Source: Pleomorphochaeta sp963678575
GTDB lineage: Bacteria > Spirochaetota > Spirochaetia > Sphaerochaetales > Sphaerochaetaceae
Reading direction: 5' to 3'
DNA: 64,000 nt
Assembly (NCBI GenBank): GCA_963678575.2
Contig: CAXXHV010000002.1
Coordinates: 2,170,001 to 2,234,000, forward strand
Of this stretch, positions 16,743 through 27,300 are shown piece after piece (within the stretch, counting starts at the first letter, position 1; each line of letters starts with the position of its first letter). The translations under genes and the position numbers were made by a program. Under the pieces are notes generated by a model. It saw only the letters and a list, made by a program, of their open reading frames with translations, did not search any database and was not told where the DNA came from.

Positions 16743-16926
16743 TCAAAAAATTTCTTTTACTAAAATAAGAATTTATTATTAGTATATCATAATAATATTA
16801 TTTGTTAAAAAAAATAAGGAATTAACGAAGTAAAAAAAATAATATTTCTATATTATAAAAACAAAACTTGTTTAAAGTATCTAGTAATCATAAATAAATA
16901 TTATATTTCAATTTTTAAAATAATGA

Positions 16927-17427
16927 TTAAGCAAATAAAAATTTATTAAAAAATCTTTTATAAAGATTTGTAAACAATTCATAAATTGAACAAATTTTAT
17001 CACTTAAACAAACTACAAGACTTTCTTTAGATTTCGGAATAGAGAAAGTAATTGGAAACATATGTTTTAATATTATATCTATTTCTTTTTTAGTAAGAGA
17101 AATATCTTCTTGAGCTGCAATCACAGCTTTGCTTGCATGCCTTCTTAAGTGATGCTTTTTTTGTTCTTCATTTTTATCATGACAATCATAAAGATAATAA
17201 TCATGAAGAAGTGCCCCTCTCGTTAACTGAAGATAATCAATATTTAATCTAAGGAGTTTTGATATAAAAACTGAAACATATGCTACATTAACACTATGTC
17301 TAAGCAAAGATGTCCCAAAGTGATGAGTATATGCTCTAGTTTGTAACAATCTAGTATTTTTACATAATTGATTGAACGTTTGAGAAAACATTTCTAAATC
17401 AATTTTACTTTTTGTTTTTAAATTCAC
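16927..17427 (-). CDS. HD-domain metal-dependent phosphohydrolase
   Basis: 166 residues. The HD superfamily ligands are visible in order: the first His in SLLRHSVNVAYVS, the HD pair in GALLHDYYLYDC, then His in HLRRHASKAV, His in IILKHMFP, and the last Asp in VVCLSDKICS. That set suggests two metals. It may be a nucleotidase or phosphatase; the substrate cannot be told. The only in-frame start before the conserved block that gives this length is a GTG at 17427. It lacks a ribosome site, and TATACT lies six bases upstream, so it may be leaderless. The gene is transcribed leftward, away from a second HD-domain gene. Confidence 0.75.
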   Translation of the reverse strand: MNLKTKSKIDLEMFSQTFNQLCKNTRLLQTRAYTHHFGTSLLRHSVNVAYVSVFISKLLRLNIDYLQLTRGALLHDYYLYDCHDKNEEQKKHHLRRHASKAVIAAQEDISLTKKEIDIILKHMFPITFSIPKSKESLVVCLSDKICSIYELFTNLYKRFFNKFLFA

Positions 17428-17638
17428 AAACAGAGTATAAAATATATTCTCTATTATTGCTATATGAAACTATCTAAGTTCATAAAAAATACATAATATA
17501 AGTCTTTTTTAAATAGTGAAATAAATTTTGATATTATCAAAACTAATTTTTATTGAATTGCAGTTGTTTATTATATTGCATTTTAATTTTATATTATAAA
17601 TAATAAAAGTGTAACTTAATTAGGAGATCACTATTTTT

Positions 17639-18124
17639 ATGGATACAAAAATTATTAGAGATAAAATGATTGACTATTACAAAGGGGATCCTAAAAGAAT
17701 ACAACATTTTATCAAAGTTGAAGCTTTTGCCTCTTTAATTGCGGAAAAAGAAAAAGTCTCAAAAGAAATAGAAATGATTATTTCTATTTTAGGTTATGTA
17801 CATGATATAGGAATAAAAATAGCAGAAAAGGAATATGGAAGTAGCAATGGGAAACTACAAGAAAAATGTGGTGCTGAGCCTTCTAAAAATTTGGTTATCG
17901 AATCTGGGTTCTCAGAAAAAATTGCTGATAGAGTCCGTTTTATTGTTGCACATCACCACACCTATGAAAATATTGAAGGGCTTGATTATCAAATCCTTGT
18001 TGAAGCAGATATTATTGTAAATATATATGAAGACAATATTTCCAAAGACATAATTCCTTCAATCAAGAAAAATATATTCAAAACAAAAAGTGGATTAGAT
18101 TTATTAAATAAATTATATAATTAA
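17639..18124 (+). CDS. HD-domain phosphohydrolase
   Basis: 161 residues. The motifs are RIQHFIKVEAFASLIA (first His), ILGYVHDIGIKIAE (HD pair), VRFIVAHHHTYENI (two-His segment) and LVEADIIVNIYE (final Asp region). This is the common small bacterial HD protein fold with a metal-bound active site; the natural substrate is not known for this branch. GGAG lies about 13 bases before the ATG, a long gap. It is divergent from the HD gene at 16927 and unrelated in sequence apart from the motif. A sparse 100-base gap separates it from the TetR gene. Confidence 0.75.
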   Translation: MDTKIIRDKMIDYYKGDPKRIQHFIKVEAFASLIAEKEKVSKEIEMIISILGYVHDIGIKIAEKEYGSSNGKLQEKCGAEPSKNLVIESGFSEKIADRVRFIVAHHHTYENIEGLDYQILVEADIIVNIYEDNISKDIIPSIKKNIFKTKSGLDLLNKLYN

Positions 18125-18228
18125 ATTAATACCCCCTATTTTGAACTTAAAAAGAAAAACTTGCAAATTTTACATAATGAGCTTATTATGGAAACTGAAA
18201 ATATTTTTTTAGTTTCCGGGATTAAATA

Positions 18229-18774
18229 ATGAGAGATGAAATAATCACAAATTCAATTAAATTATTTAACAGTTCAGGCTGTAAATTTTCTATGCAAGAA
18301 TTAGCAAATGAATTAAAAATAAGCAAGAAAACCCTTTATAAATTCTTTTCTTCCAAAGAAGAAATATTAACATATATAATTAATGAAAGCTTTGATGAAG
18401 TTCATGAAAAACAACATGAAATATACAAATCTGATCTTAGCATTGAGAAAAAATTAAGAGAAATTTTAACAACAAGCTTTAATAGACAAGATTCAATAAA
18501 TATGCAAAAAACTAAAGAAATAAACAAGTATTATCCTGAACTCTACAAAATTATAGAGTTAAGATATTGTGAAGAATGGAATTTAGTTGAAAATCTTCTT
18601 ATTGAAGGAAAAGATAAAGAAATTTTTGAATATTGGAGTCTCTCCTATATTATAGATTTATTAAAATGTGCAATGAGTTTAGTCCTTGTGCATCTTGATA
18701 AATCAACAACTTATAAATCAGCGATATCAGTTTCAATGAATAGCATTGTTGATGGAATAAAAAAAAGAGGCTAA
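18229..18774 (+). CDS. TetR/AcrR family transcriptional regulator
   Basis: 181 residues. The N-terminal DNA-binding domain reads MRDEIITNSIKLFNSSGCKFSMQ, then ELANELKISKKTLYKFFSSKEEILTY, the classic TetR helix-turn-helix with K-x-T-x-Y-x-F. The ligand domain is helical and not assignable. It is followed after one base by a hydrolase gene, so the two are co-transcribed. The RND efflux operon starts 1.1 kb downstream, behind a strong terminator and a tandem repeat that could be its target. Regulation of the pump is a reasonable but unproven guess. Confidence 0.85.
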   Translation: MRDEIITNSIKLFNSSGCKFSMQELANELKISKKTLYKFFSSKEEILTYIINESFDEVHEKQHEIYKSDLSIEKKLREILTTSFNRQDSINMQKTKEINKYYPELYKIIELRYCEEWNLVENLLIEGKDKEIFEYWSLSYIIDLLKCAMSLVLVHLDKSTTYKSAISVSMNSIVDGIKKRG

Positions 18775-18775
18775 T

Positions 18776-19684
18776 ATGATATATTTAATTTTATTACTAA
18801 TTATTATTTTATTTTTTTTAATTATTCAAATTATTGCAAATATTGCTTTAAAAAAAGTATGTAATCCCAAAGTGAGATCTTGGAAGGAAACACGAGAAAT
18901 TGAAAGTGCCTATAAAGAATGGAATAATTATGATGATTTAAAAAAAGAAGATTTAAATTTTACACTTGATGATGGATATATTATAAATGGGACATTTATA
19001 AAAGCCCCAAAAGAATCTAATAAATATATAATACTAACTCATGGCTTTAGATATTCACGACTTGGTGGTGTTAAATATATAGATATATTTAGAGAAAGGA
19101 ATTTCAATATTTATTTATATGATTTAAGAAATCATGGAATGAATAAGCATGGTGGAATAATCACTATGGGAGAAAAAGAACACAAGGATTTAATACAAAT
19201 AATTGATAAAATGTATCAAACTTTTGGAAATGATATCATCTTAGGCCTTCATGGTGAATCTCTAGGCGCTTTCTCCTCTATTATGGCATCAAGTTATAGA
19301 GAGGACAAAATAAGATTTGTAATAGAAGATTGTGGATACAGTTATACAAGAGATGAGCTAATTTATCAATTAAAAAGACAAATGAAAATGCCTATAGCTT
19401 TTTATAATCTTGTTTCAAAAAAAGCTAAGAAAAAATATAATCTTCATTTTGATCAAATGGATTTAAGACCCCTTCTTAAAAAAAGCTCTATTCCAATACT
19501 ATTCTTTCATGGAAAAAATGATACTTTCACTCCACCTAGAATGGCAGAAGAATTATATAAAGCTCATAATGGGATAAAAAAAATCTGTTTAATAGATGGT
19601 GCAGAACATGCTCAAAGTGTAGTAACCGATCCAATATTATATAAAGAAACAGTAAATGATTTTTTCGATGAAATTGGACTTTAA
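18776..19684 (+). CDS. Membrane-anchored alpha/beta hydrolase (YqkD-like)
   Basis: 302 residues. A 20-residue N-terminal hydrophobic helix (YLILLLIIILFFLIIQIIANI) anchors or exports the enzyme. The catalytic triad can be read as Ser in GLHGESLGAFSS (GxSxG), Asp in FFHGKNDTFTPP and His in DGAEHAQSV; the oxyanion strand is YIILTHGFRYSR. Such proteins are serine esterases or peptidases of undefined substrate. It shares an operon with the TetR regulator and ends at a strong terminator, 36 bases downstream. Confidence 0.82.
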   Translation: MIYLILLLIIILFFLIIQIIANIALKKVCNPKVRSWKETREIESAYKEWNNYDDLKKEDLNFTLDDGYIINGTFIKAPKESNKYIILTHGFRYSRLGGVKYIDIFRERNFNIYLYDLRNHGMNKHGGIITMGEKEHKDLIQIIDKMYQTFGNDIILGLHGESLGAFSSIMASSYREDKIRFVIEDCGYSYTRDELIYQLKRQMKMPIAFYNLVSKKAKKKYNLHFDQMDLRPLLKKSSIPILFFHGKNDTFTPPRMAEELYKAHNGIKKICLIDGAEHAQSVVTDPILYKETVNDFFDEIGL

Positions 19685-19720
19685 AAATTTCTTTCCATAA
19701 TTTATATATATAAAAATATT

Positions 19721-19770
19721 AAGTAAATAATAAAATTTAAAATTTTATTATTTACTTTTTTATATTTTTT
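19721..19770 (+). terminator. Strong Rho-independent terminator after the TetR/hydrolase operon
   Basis: A 17-bp perfect stem, AAGTAAATAATAAAATT (19721-19737) with its complement at 19741-19757. The loop is three bases, followed by TTTTATATTTTTT. Confidence 0.85.
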
Positions 19771-19778
19771 GACTTCTC

Positions 19779-19854
19779 TTTTTTACCCAAATTAAAATAT
19801 TTGTCCATAAAAAAAATCATTTTTTACCCAAGTATGTCAAATTGACCATAAAAA
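19779..19854. repeat. Two tandem copies of a 41-bp-period motif upstream of the efflux operon
   Basis: TTTTTACCCAA and CCATAAAA recur with identical 20-base spacing from ACCC to CCATA (19785/19805 and 19826/19846). The copies are 41 bases apart. The second also holds GTCAA-A-TTGAC. The conserved edges with drifting centres look like paired protein-binding sites for regulation of the RND operon. Confidence 0.5.
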
Positions 19855-19917
19855 CGACTTGCTAAATAAATACAATATTTATAATTTTTCCTTGAATTTG
19901 ATATTTAGGTGAATCAT

Positions 19918-21018
19918 ATGGAAAAAAAAGAAAAGAAAAAAATCTTAAGAAAAAAATTATTTAAAGTAATACTTAGATATATTATTTTATTCTTAATCAT
20001 TGGTGGTTTAGTATATTTTGTTAAATACAGAATTGATAATACAGAGAAAATAATTTATGTAGCACCCAAGCCTACAGTTAAAATTGAAAAACCCCACCTT
20101 GGAAATATTGAAAAGGAAGTAACTTTCCCAACATATATTGAAGCAAGGGATATGATTGCTGTTATACCTTTCGTACAGGGAACTATTACAAAATATAATA
20201 TTAAAGTTGGAGATTATGTCTATAAAGATCAAATATTAGCACAAATAGACCCAACACCTTTTGAGCAGCAAAAACTCCAAGCTCAAGCCGCATATGATGC
20301 ATACAAAAGTACTTTTGATAGAATTGAAGCATTATACAAAAAAAATGCAACAACCGCACAAAACTATGATGAGATAAAAGCTAAAATGGATGCATCAAAA
20401 GCTCAACTTGAGTTAGCATCTGTTCAACTTGGATATGCTAGTGTAAAAGCTCCTGTAAATGGAACAGTTTTACTAGCTCCTCAATCAACTGGGAACGTAG
20501 CAGCTGCCCCAAATCCAATTGCAGTTATTGCAAACTTAGAGTCTCAAATAGTAAACATACAAGTTCCAGAAAAATACTATGACATTTTTATTAAAAATAA
20601 AGAAAAAATTGAAATCAAATTATCACGTCCTCAATCAGATGCGACGGCAACAGCAACTCTTCTTTCAATTGACCCTTATATTAAACCAGAATCAAAAGTA
20701 TTCATTGTAAAAGCAAAACTTATTGGGGACTTAACATTTTTTAGACCAGGGATGTATACGCTAGCAACTATAACTTATGAAAAAATAGAAAATGTATATG
20801 TATTAAACCAAGAAGCAAAAAAACTTGATGGTTCTTTATATTATTATGATGAATCAGACCAAAAAGCCCATTACTTAGATAAAACTTTTATCGAAACATC
20901 TGATGAAAACAATGAGTTATTTAGGATTCCAGAGAAATATAAAGATTATAATTTTATAGTTGAAGGACAAAACACTGTTTTTGACTCTCAAAAAGTTAAT
21001 GTTTCAACAAATAGCTAG
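19918..21018 (+). CDS. RND efflux periplasmic adaptor (membrane fusion protein)
   Basis: 366 residues. One N-terminal membrane anchor (VILRYIILFLIIGGLVYFV) is followed by a biotinyl/lipoyl-like half domain (FVQGTITKYNIKVGDYVYKDQILAQIDP). Next comes an alpha hairpin (QQKLQAQAAYDAYKSTFDRI, later ASKAQLELASVQLGYASVKAP), then a beta-barrel and membrane-proximal domain. It bridges the inner-membrane pump and the TolC-like channel. The ATG at 19918 is preferred because AGGTG lies six bases upstream; a GTG at 19909 overlaps that site. First gene of a four-gene operon. Confidence 0.9.
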   Translation: MEKKEKKKILRKKLFKVILRYIILFLIIGGLVYFVKYRIDNTEKIIYVAPKPTVKIEKPHLGNIEKEVTFPTYIEARDMIAVIPFVQGTITKYNIKVGDYVYKDQILAQIDPTPFEQQKLQAQAAYDAYKSTFDRIEALYKKNATTAQNYDEIKAKMDASKAQLELASVQLGYASVKAPVNGTVLLAPQSTGNVAAAPNPIAVIANLESQIVNIQVPEKYYDIFIKNKEKIEIKLSRPQSDATATATLLSIDPYIKPESKVFIVKAKLIGDLTFFRPGMYTLATITYEKIENVYVLNQEAKKLDGSLYYYDESDQKAHYLDKTFIETSDENNELFRIPEKYKDYNFIVEGQNTVFDSQKVNVSTNS

Positions 21019-21033
21019 GAGTTAAAGCAAATT

Positions 21034-24000
21034 ATGAAAATCTCACACTTTTCGATAAAACATCCAACAATAATTGCTATGATATTAGTTGCGTTATCTG
21101 TTTTTGCAGCATATTCATTCACCGGTATGCCTTTAGAATTTATTAGTGATATCAACAGACCTTCAGCAACAATAGTAACTATATACCCTGGAGCAAGTGC
21201 TTCCGATGTAGAATCAGATGTAACAAAAATACTAGAAGATGATTTTGTTACATTACCAAACTATAAATCAATGGACAGTGAATCTAATAATTCATATTCA
21301 ATGATTACAGTAACATTTAATGACGGTATTGACCCTTATGATCAATTACCTGAAATTAGATATCGTGTTTCCCAATTACTCGATGATTTACCTGATAATA
21401 TTCAAGGAGAACCTCAAGTTTTTGTTGGTGGAGCAAATATGCTTCCAGTTATTACATTTACTGTACAAGGTGGAGACGATATAGCTCAATTAACTAGTTA
21501 CACAGAAAATGAATTAAAACCGTTAATTAATCATATTGAAGGGGTTTCCACAGTAAATATACTCAATGGTAAAGAACTTGAAGTTAATGTTAAATTACGC
21601 CTTGATGATTTAGCTGCAAAAGGTATCAGTGTTGCAACAGTATATAAAGCTTTACAAGCTGGAAATATCAAATTACCAATTGGGGATGGAGAATATCAAG
21701 GAAGAACAATAGATGTAAGATATGAAGGCAATTATAAAACTCTTTCTGATATAAAAGACTTACCTGTCGGTGTTTATAATAATGTAATAATAAGAGTTAA
21801 AGATGTAGCCGATGTTTCTCTTTCCTACCCTAAAAATGAATATTATGTTGATAGTCCTGAAGGTTCTCTTTTAGTTATTCAAATTACAAAAAGATCTGAA
21901 GGTAATGTTGTTGATATATCAAACGAACTTCACAAAATACTAGAAAGTGAAACAGCTAGAAAAGGAAATGCTGTAACTTTTGATATAATATCTGATGATA
22001 GTAAAACAACAAAAGTAGCAATACAAACAGTACTTAATTCAGGTATTTCTGGACTATTTATGGCTGTTTTAGTTATTCTACTATTTTTAGGGGATCTAAG
22101 AGCAACCCTAATAATTGGATTATCTATCCCAATTTCAATTCTTCTAACCCTCATTGAAATGAGAATAAGTGGAATGAGTATGAATGTTCTTGCAATAGCA
22201 GGATTAGTTGTTGCATTAGGGATGATAGTTGACGGATCAATTGTTATGCTTGAGCAAGTATATCGATACTATAGGCAAAGGAAAAGAAGCCGTGAAGAAA
22301 ACATATTAATAGCAGCAGATGAAGTTGGACCATCTATTTTTGGCTCAGTAATGACTACAATTGTTGTATATATACCCATTTTAATGTTAAATGGCTTAAT
22401 TGGACAATTACTTCATGATATATCATTAGTTTTAATATTTGCACTCTCTTCTTCATTCTTAATAGCCGTTGCTATTGTAACCTTTTTAATGAATAAAATA
22501 TTAAAACCAGTTCCAAGACTCCCTAGAAAAAGATTATTTAACACGATAATGAATTCTATAGAAAAAGGATATAAAATTGCATTAAACTGGTGCATAAATA
22601 CTCATAGATATGTAATCTTATTAGCTGTTCTAATTTTTAGTTTTTCACTTTATATAATTACAGCTTTAGGTTTTACCTTTTTACCATCTGTAGATACTGG
22701 CGAATTTGATATATATATGAAATATCCACAAGGATATAGTCTTGAAAAAACAAGAAATAAAACACTAAAAGCTATGGATTTAGTATCAGCTGCAATACCA
22801 GAGGCAAAATCTATAGTAATTTATTCGGGTGATAATGGGGATCTTTCAGGACAACACCCCGCAAATTACGCTCACATAAATGTTGTTTTAAATGATGTTA
22901 GTGAAAGAGATAGAAAAGTTCAAGAAATAATCTTAGAAACTCAAAAACTATTATCTTCTAAGGTTGTTGATTGTACAACAACTGTTACTAACGGGGGAAT
23001 CGATAAACTAATTGGATATGTTTCTGGTGGTGGTGGTTATGGAATTACCCTTGTTAGTGAAGATTTAGATTTGCTTTATAGTGAAGCAAAACGAATAGAA
23101 GCTGAAATTCAAACAGACCCTAGTGTAGTAACCACATCTTTGAATACAGACTTTGACAGTTCAACATTAATTATTGATATGAGTCATGATTTCTTAAATA
23201 GTGTTGGTGTAAACAGCTATGAAGCGGGAATAACCTCAATAATCTTATTCAATGGTTTAGAGGCTGGAATATATCATGCTGATAATGGAGAACAATACAC
23301 AATAAATCTTGAAAGCAATATGAAAGATGCTCCTATTACTCCAGATACCATTGCAAAAATGCATATTATATCTGCAGCTGGAAAAGAAATAAGTTTCGCA
23401 TCCCTTTCAGATATTCAAATTGAAAAAGCGGTTTCAGCAATAAACCATAGTGACAGGGCAAAACAAATAACAATAAATGCAAAACTAGTAAATGAAGATA
23501 CCGCCCCTATTACATTCCACATTAATAAGTACTTAAAAGAGAACCCTTTAGCAGATGGAGTTACAAGTAAACCAGGAGGAATTCTTCAACTAATAAGTGA
23601 CTCATTACCACCTATGATAAGCGCAATATTAATTGCTGTTTTCTTAGTATTTACAGTTATGGTCTTCCAGTTTGAGAACTTTAGACAACCAATAATTGTA
23701 ATGGCTACAGTTCCATTCTGTATTATTGGTGTTGTTCTTGGCTTATTAACCTTTGGATCTACAATGAGTATTGTAAGTGTTTTAGGACTGTTATCACTTG
23801 CTGGTATAGTTGTTAACAATGGTATAATTTTGATTGACTATTTTAACCAAAAAAGAGAATTAGAAAATGATAATGAAGATAATCTAAGAAAAATAGTTTT
23901 AGCTGGTTCTGCCTCAAGATTAAGACCAATATTAATGACAACACTTTCAACAATGTTTGGTGTTATGCCAATGGCTGTTGCAAAAGGTATTGGTAGTGAA

Positions 24001-24327
24001 TTATATGCCCCATTAGGTCAATCAATTGCCGGGGGACTTATTACTTCAACATTAATTTCTCTCTTTGTAATACCAATAATATATTACATAGTCGAAGTCA
24101 AAGTAATAAATAAAAAAATTCAAAAAGGAATTTTAAAAGAAGACGGTAGCAGAATAGAAATTAAAATGGAAGATCAATTAAAACAAGTTGATAAGCAAGC
24201 TACTATGTCAAAACAAAAATTAAGAGAATTATTAAAGGCCTCAAGAAATCAATCAAGAGTAATTAAAAATGTCTCAACATTAATTAATCAAAATAATAAC
24301 CAACCAAACAACAACGAAAAGGAATAA
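21034..24327 (+). CDS. RND family efflux pump, inner-membrane transporter
   Basis: 1097 residues with the usual two repeats of six helices and large periplasmic loops (PSATIVTIYPGASASDVESDVT; VDTGEFDIYMKYPQGYS). In helix 4 the proton-relay pair reads VDGSIVMLEQ, so only the first Asp (residue 400) of AcrB's DD is kept. In helix 10 GIVVNNGIILIDYF puts Asn (residue 928) where AcrB has its relay Lys. This variant set occurs in other RND branches. A hydrophilic tail of some 70 residues follows the last helix. It exports drugs, lipids or other amphiphiles by proton or ion motive force. Confidence 0.92.
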   Translation: MKISHFSIKHPTIIAMILVALSVFAAYSFTGMPLEFISDINRPSATIVTIYPGASASDVESDVTKILEDDFVTLPNYKSMDSESNNSYSMITVTFNDGIDPYDQLPEIRYRVSQLLDDLPDNIQGEPQVFVGGANMLPVITFTVQGGDDIAQLTSYTENELKPLINHIEGVSTVNILNGKELEVNVKLRLDDLAAKGISVATVYKALQAGNIKLPIGDGEYQGRTIDVRYEGNYKTLSDIKDLPVGVYNNVIIRVKDVADVSLSYPKNEYYVDSPEGSLLVIQITKRSEGNVVDISNELHKILESETARKGNAVTFDIISDDSKTTKVAIQTVLNSGISGLFMAVLVILLFLGDLRATLIIGLSIPISILLTLIEMRISGMSMNVLAIAGLVVALGMIVDGSIVMLEQVYRYYRQRKRSREENILIAADEVGPSIFGSVMTTIVVYIPILMLNGLIGQLLHDISLVLIFALSSSFLIAVAIVTFLMNKILKPVPRLPRKRLFNTIMNSIEKGYKIALNWCINTHRYVILLAVLIFSFSLYIITALGFTFLPSVDTGEFDIYMKYPQGYSLEKTRNKTLKAMDLVSAAIPEAKSIVIYSGDNGDLSGQHPANYAHINVVLNDVSERDRKVQEIILETQKLLSSKVVDCTTTVTNGGIDKLIGYVSGGGGYGITLVSEDLDLLYSEAKRIEAEIQTDPSVVTTSLNTDFDSSTLIIDMSHDFLNSVGVNSYEAGITSIILFNGLEAGIYHADNGEQYTINLESNMKDAPITPDTIAKMHIISAAGKEISFASLSDIQIEKAVSAINHSDRAKQITINAKLVNEDTAPITFHINKYLKENPLADGVTSKPGGILQLISDSLPPMISAILIAVFLVFTVMVFQFENFRQPIIVMATVPFCIIGVVLGLLTFGSTMSIVSVLGLLSLAGIVVNNGIILIDYFNQKRELENDNEDNLRKIVLAGSASRLRPILMTTLSTMFGVMPMAVAKGIGSELYAPLGQSIAGGLITSTLISLFVIPIIYYIVEVKVINKKIQKGILKEDGSRIEIKMEDQLKQVDKQATMSKQKLRELLKASRNQSRVIKNVSTLINQNNNQPNNNEKE

Positions 24328-24332
24328 AAGAT

Positions 24333-27300
24333 ATGAACAAAAATAAATCTATTTTATTATCATTAATTTGTCTATTAACGATATCATTGAGTATGAGTTG
24401 TAGCAGTGCATTTACTGCAACAATTAGTGGAACTGTAAAAACAGAACCTAGAAATAACAGTAGCGCTCAAGAACAATCAAATTTAGCTGACGCGAATGTA
24501 TATGTCTTCTTTAACGAAGATGAATGGACTGCTTATAAAGCTAAATGGGATAACTATAATTCAACTGAAACAAGAAGTATAATTACGACAATTGCAATGC
24601 CAACAGTAAGTAAAAATATTAGAACAACAACAACTAATCCTAATGGAGGGTTTTCTATAAAAACAATGTGGAATACAAATGCTCCATTATTTGGAAAAGA
24701 TGGCGATGAAAAAAACTTTCATATAGCTGTTTATCATAAAGATTATGGAATGTTTTTCGATGATACAAAATACTCTGTATTCTCTGACTCTTCACAAAAT
24801 ATAAGCTTTATTTGTCAATATAATGAGAAACAAAAAGAAACTTACACAATAAACTTTAATATAATGGATTATTCTAACAATAATGAACCCATAGATATTA
24901 ATAGTGTAAATCCAAAAGTAGTTATTAAATATAAATTACTAACAAATAATAACATAGAATCAGATGTTGGTGAGATAACTCAAGTTTATGAAAATATACC
25001 AACAGATAATAATGGACAAAAAACCTCAAATAAATATTCTTTTATTTGCGATAAATATCTTTATGATAGTAGCAATAAAAAATATTCTGACCAGAGAGTG
25101 TATCCTGTAGGAACAATATACTTTTATGATAAAGGAGCTGAAGGAGAAAAAACATTTAGAATGAGTGATGAATACGGTTCAGATTTATCACAAATTGGTA
25201 CCCCTTTTACAATAACTGAAAATTCAAACAATCTAAAAAAAGATATTTATGTTGATAGATTAAATAGAGATTATAGAATTAAATTTAATATTGATTATCC
25301 TCAAGATAATGATACAAATGACTATAGTGGCACACCTCCAACTATCCAAAGCTTCGCTCCAAAAACAACAATAAAAGTGTATTATGATGGATATAAAAAA
25401 TCTAGCAATGCTATAGAAGCTCAAAACTCACTTATTGAAGAAAGTGAAGAATATAAAACATTTACATTTAGTAGTGATGAAGTTCCAGAAGATGGATACT
25501 ATAGTTTTAATTTAAATAGAATGTTTACATCAACAGGAGAAGAAGTATTCCCACAAATAACATATTTACTAGAAGATGATGAAAATGATGTTGAATATGT
25601 TCAAACTAATATTGATGGTTTACTAATTAATGAAAAAAATACATTCGCTAATACACTAACCCAATATTCAGTTGATAATTATTCAACAACTTGTGATACT
25701 TACTTAGATAGAGTAAAATTAAAATATTCGATTCAATTTAATCTTGAAGATTTTGAAGATGGTAGTTCAATTCATATAGAATCACAAGATAGTGCCTCAG
25801 AATCAACATTTGATCCTAATATTAAATTATTAATTCTTCCTTATAATGGAGATATAAATAAAGTTGCAGCTCTTGATTTTAGCAAAGCAATTATAAAAAA
25901 TCCTGATGAAAGAATTAATAACAACACATTCTCTTTTGATTGGGACAAATATGATAGCGAAGGAAATATACAATATCCTGCAATTAAATATTTAATTTAT
26001 GACAGTTCAGATCCTTTATATTGTCAAGTTTCAACACAAGACAATGTTAATTTTGCTCATATTAAAGACATTAATTCAACAATAAACAAAGTTGAAACAT
26101 TAGCATTTAAGAAAGGAATTTTAAATGAAAATGTATCAGTTGATATGGAAAAACTTGAAGAAGACTATTCACTAAGTTTTACTCTAAATGATATTGAAGA
26201 TAATGATAATGAAGTAAATTTCAATGCTTTCTCTCCAAAAGTTAAATTAAATATATACAAAGATAGTTATTCATCATCAAATCTAATTTCAACAAAATAC
26301 TTTAAACAAACAAATTCAAATGGTAAATATTTATTTACTTGTGGCAAATATGGAGAAGATGTAGATTTAGTTGATCTACCAGATAATGTTAATCAAGATA
26401 GAATATATCCTCTAGTCCAGTATTATTTATTCAATACAGATCCAGACTCTTACCAAATGTTAAAAAATAATAGCCTTGATAAGCCAGAACTTGTTGAAGA
26501 TATAAACAAGGCCCCTCACACATCTTTATTTAGTAATGATGAAACAAATAAAGATATTGATGTTTATATTAGAACTAAAAAAATCAAATTTAACTTAAGT
26601 TTTAATTTAATTAATATTGCAACAAATAATAAAATATCACTTTCAAATATTAATCCAATAATAAAAATTTCATATAACAATGGAGAAACAAATGTAGTTG
26701 ATACATTTAACAATATTCCAGCTAATGAAACTTACATAATTGATGTAACCAGAGGCTCAACCCCATCTATAAGTACTGATATTAAGATTGAATTAATTGA
26801 TAAAAGAGATGAAGTAAGATATAGATTATCAAGCAACGATCCAAATAATAGTAATGAAAATTTAAGATTCACTGTGGGTGATAGTGAAACCAATAGATAT
26901 AAAGAATCCTTTACTCTAACAAAAGCAAATGACAATGAGCTAAAACTATATATCAAAGATTATCAATATCCAAATTCAATTGATATTGAAGGAAGATATA
27001 TTGCAAATGCAAGTGAAGAAGATAATGATCATACAGTTTGGATAATTCCAGAAATATCATCAACCTTCAATCAAGCTGATGCAAAAAAACTCGCTTCCCC
27101 AACACATACTCATTATAGGAATAACACAGATACATATAATCCTTCTAACGTTGAAAATGGATATTTCTCAACAACTTATACCCAAAACAGGATTGCTAGT
27201 TTTGATCAATATCTAAATAGTTCTAAATATTTAACTCAACGATATAAGATTGTTGTCAATAAAATTAAAAATGAAACAAATCCAACATTAGATATAGAGG

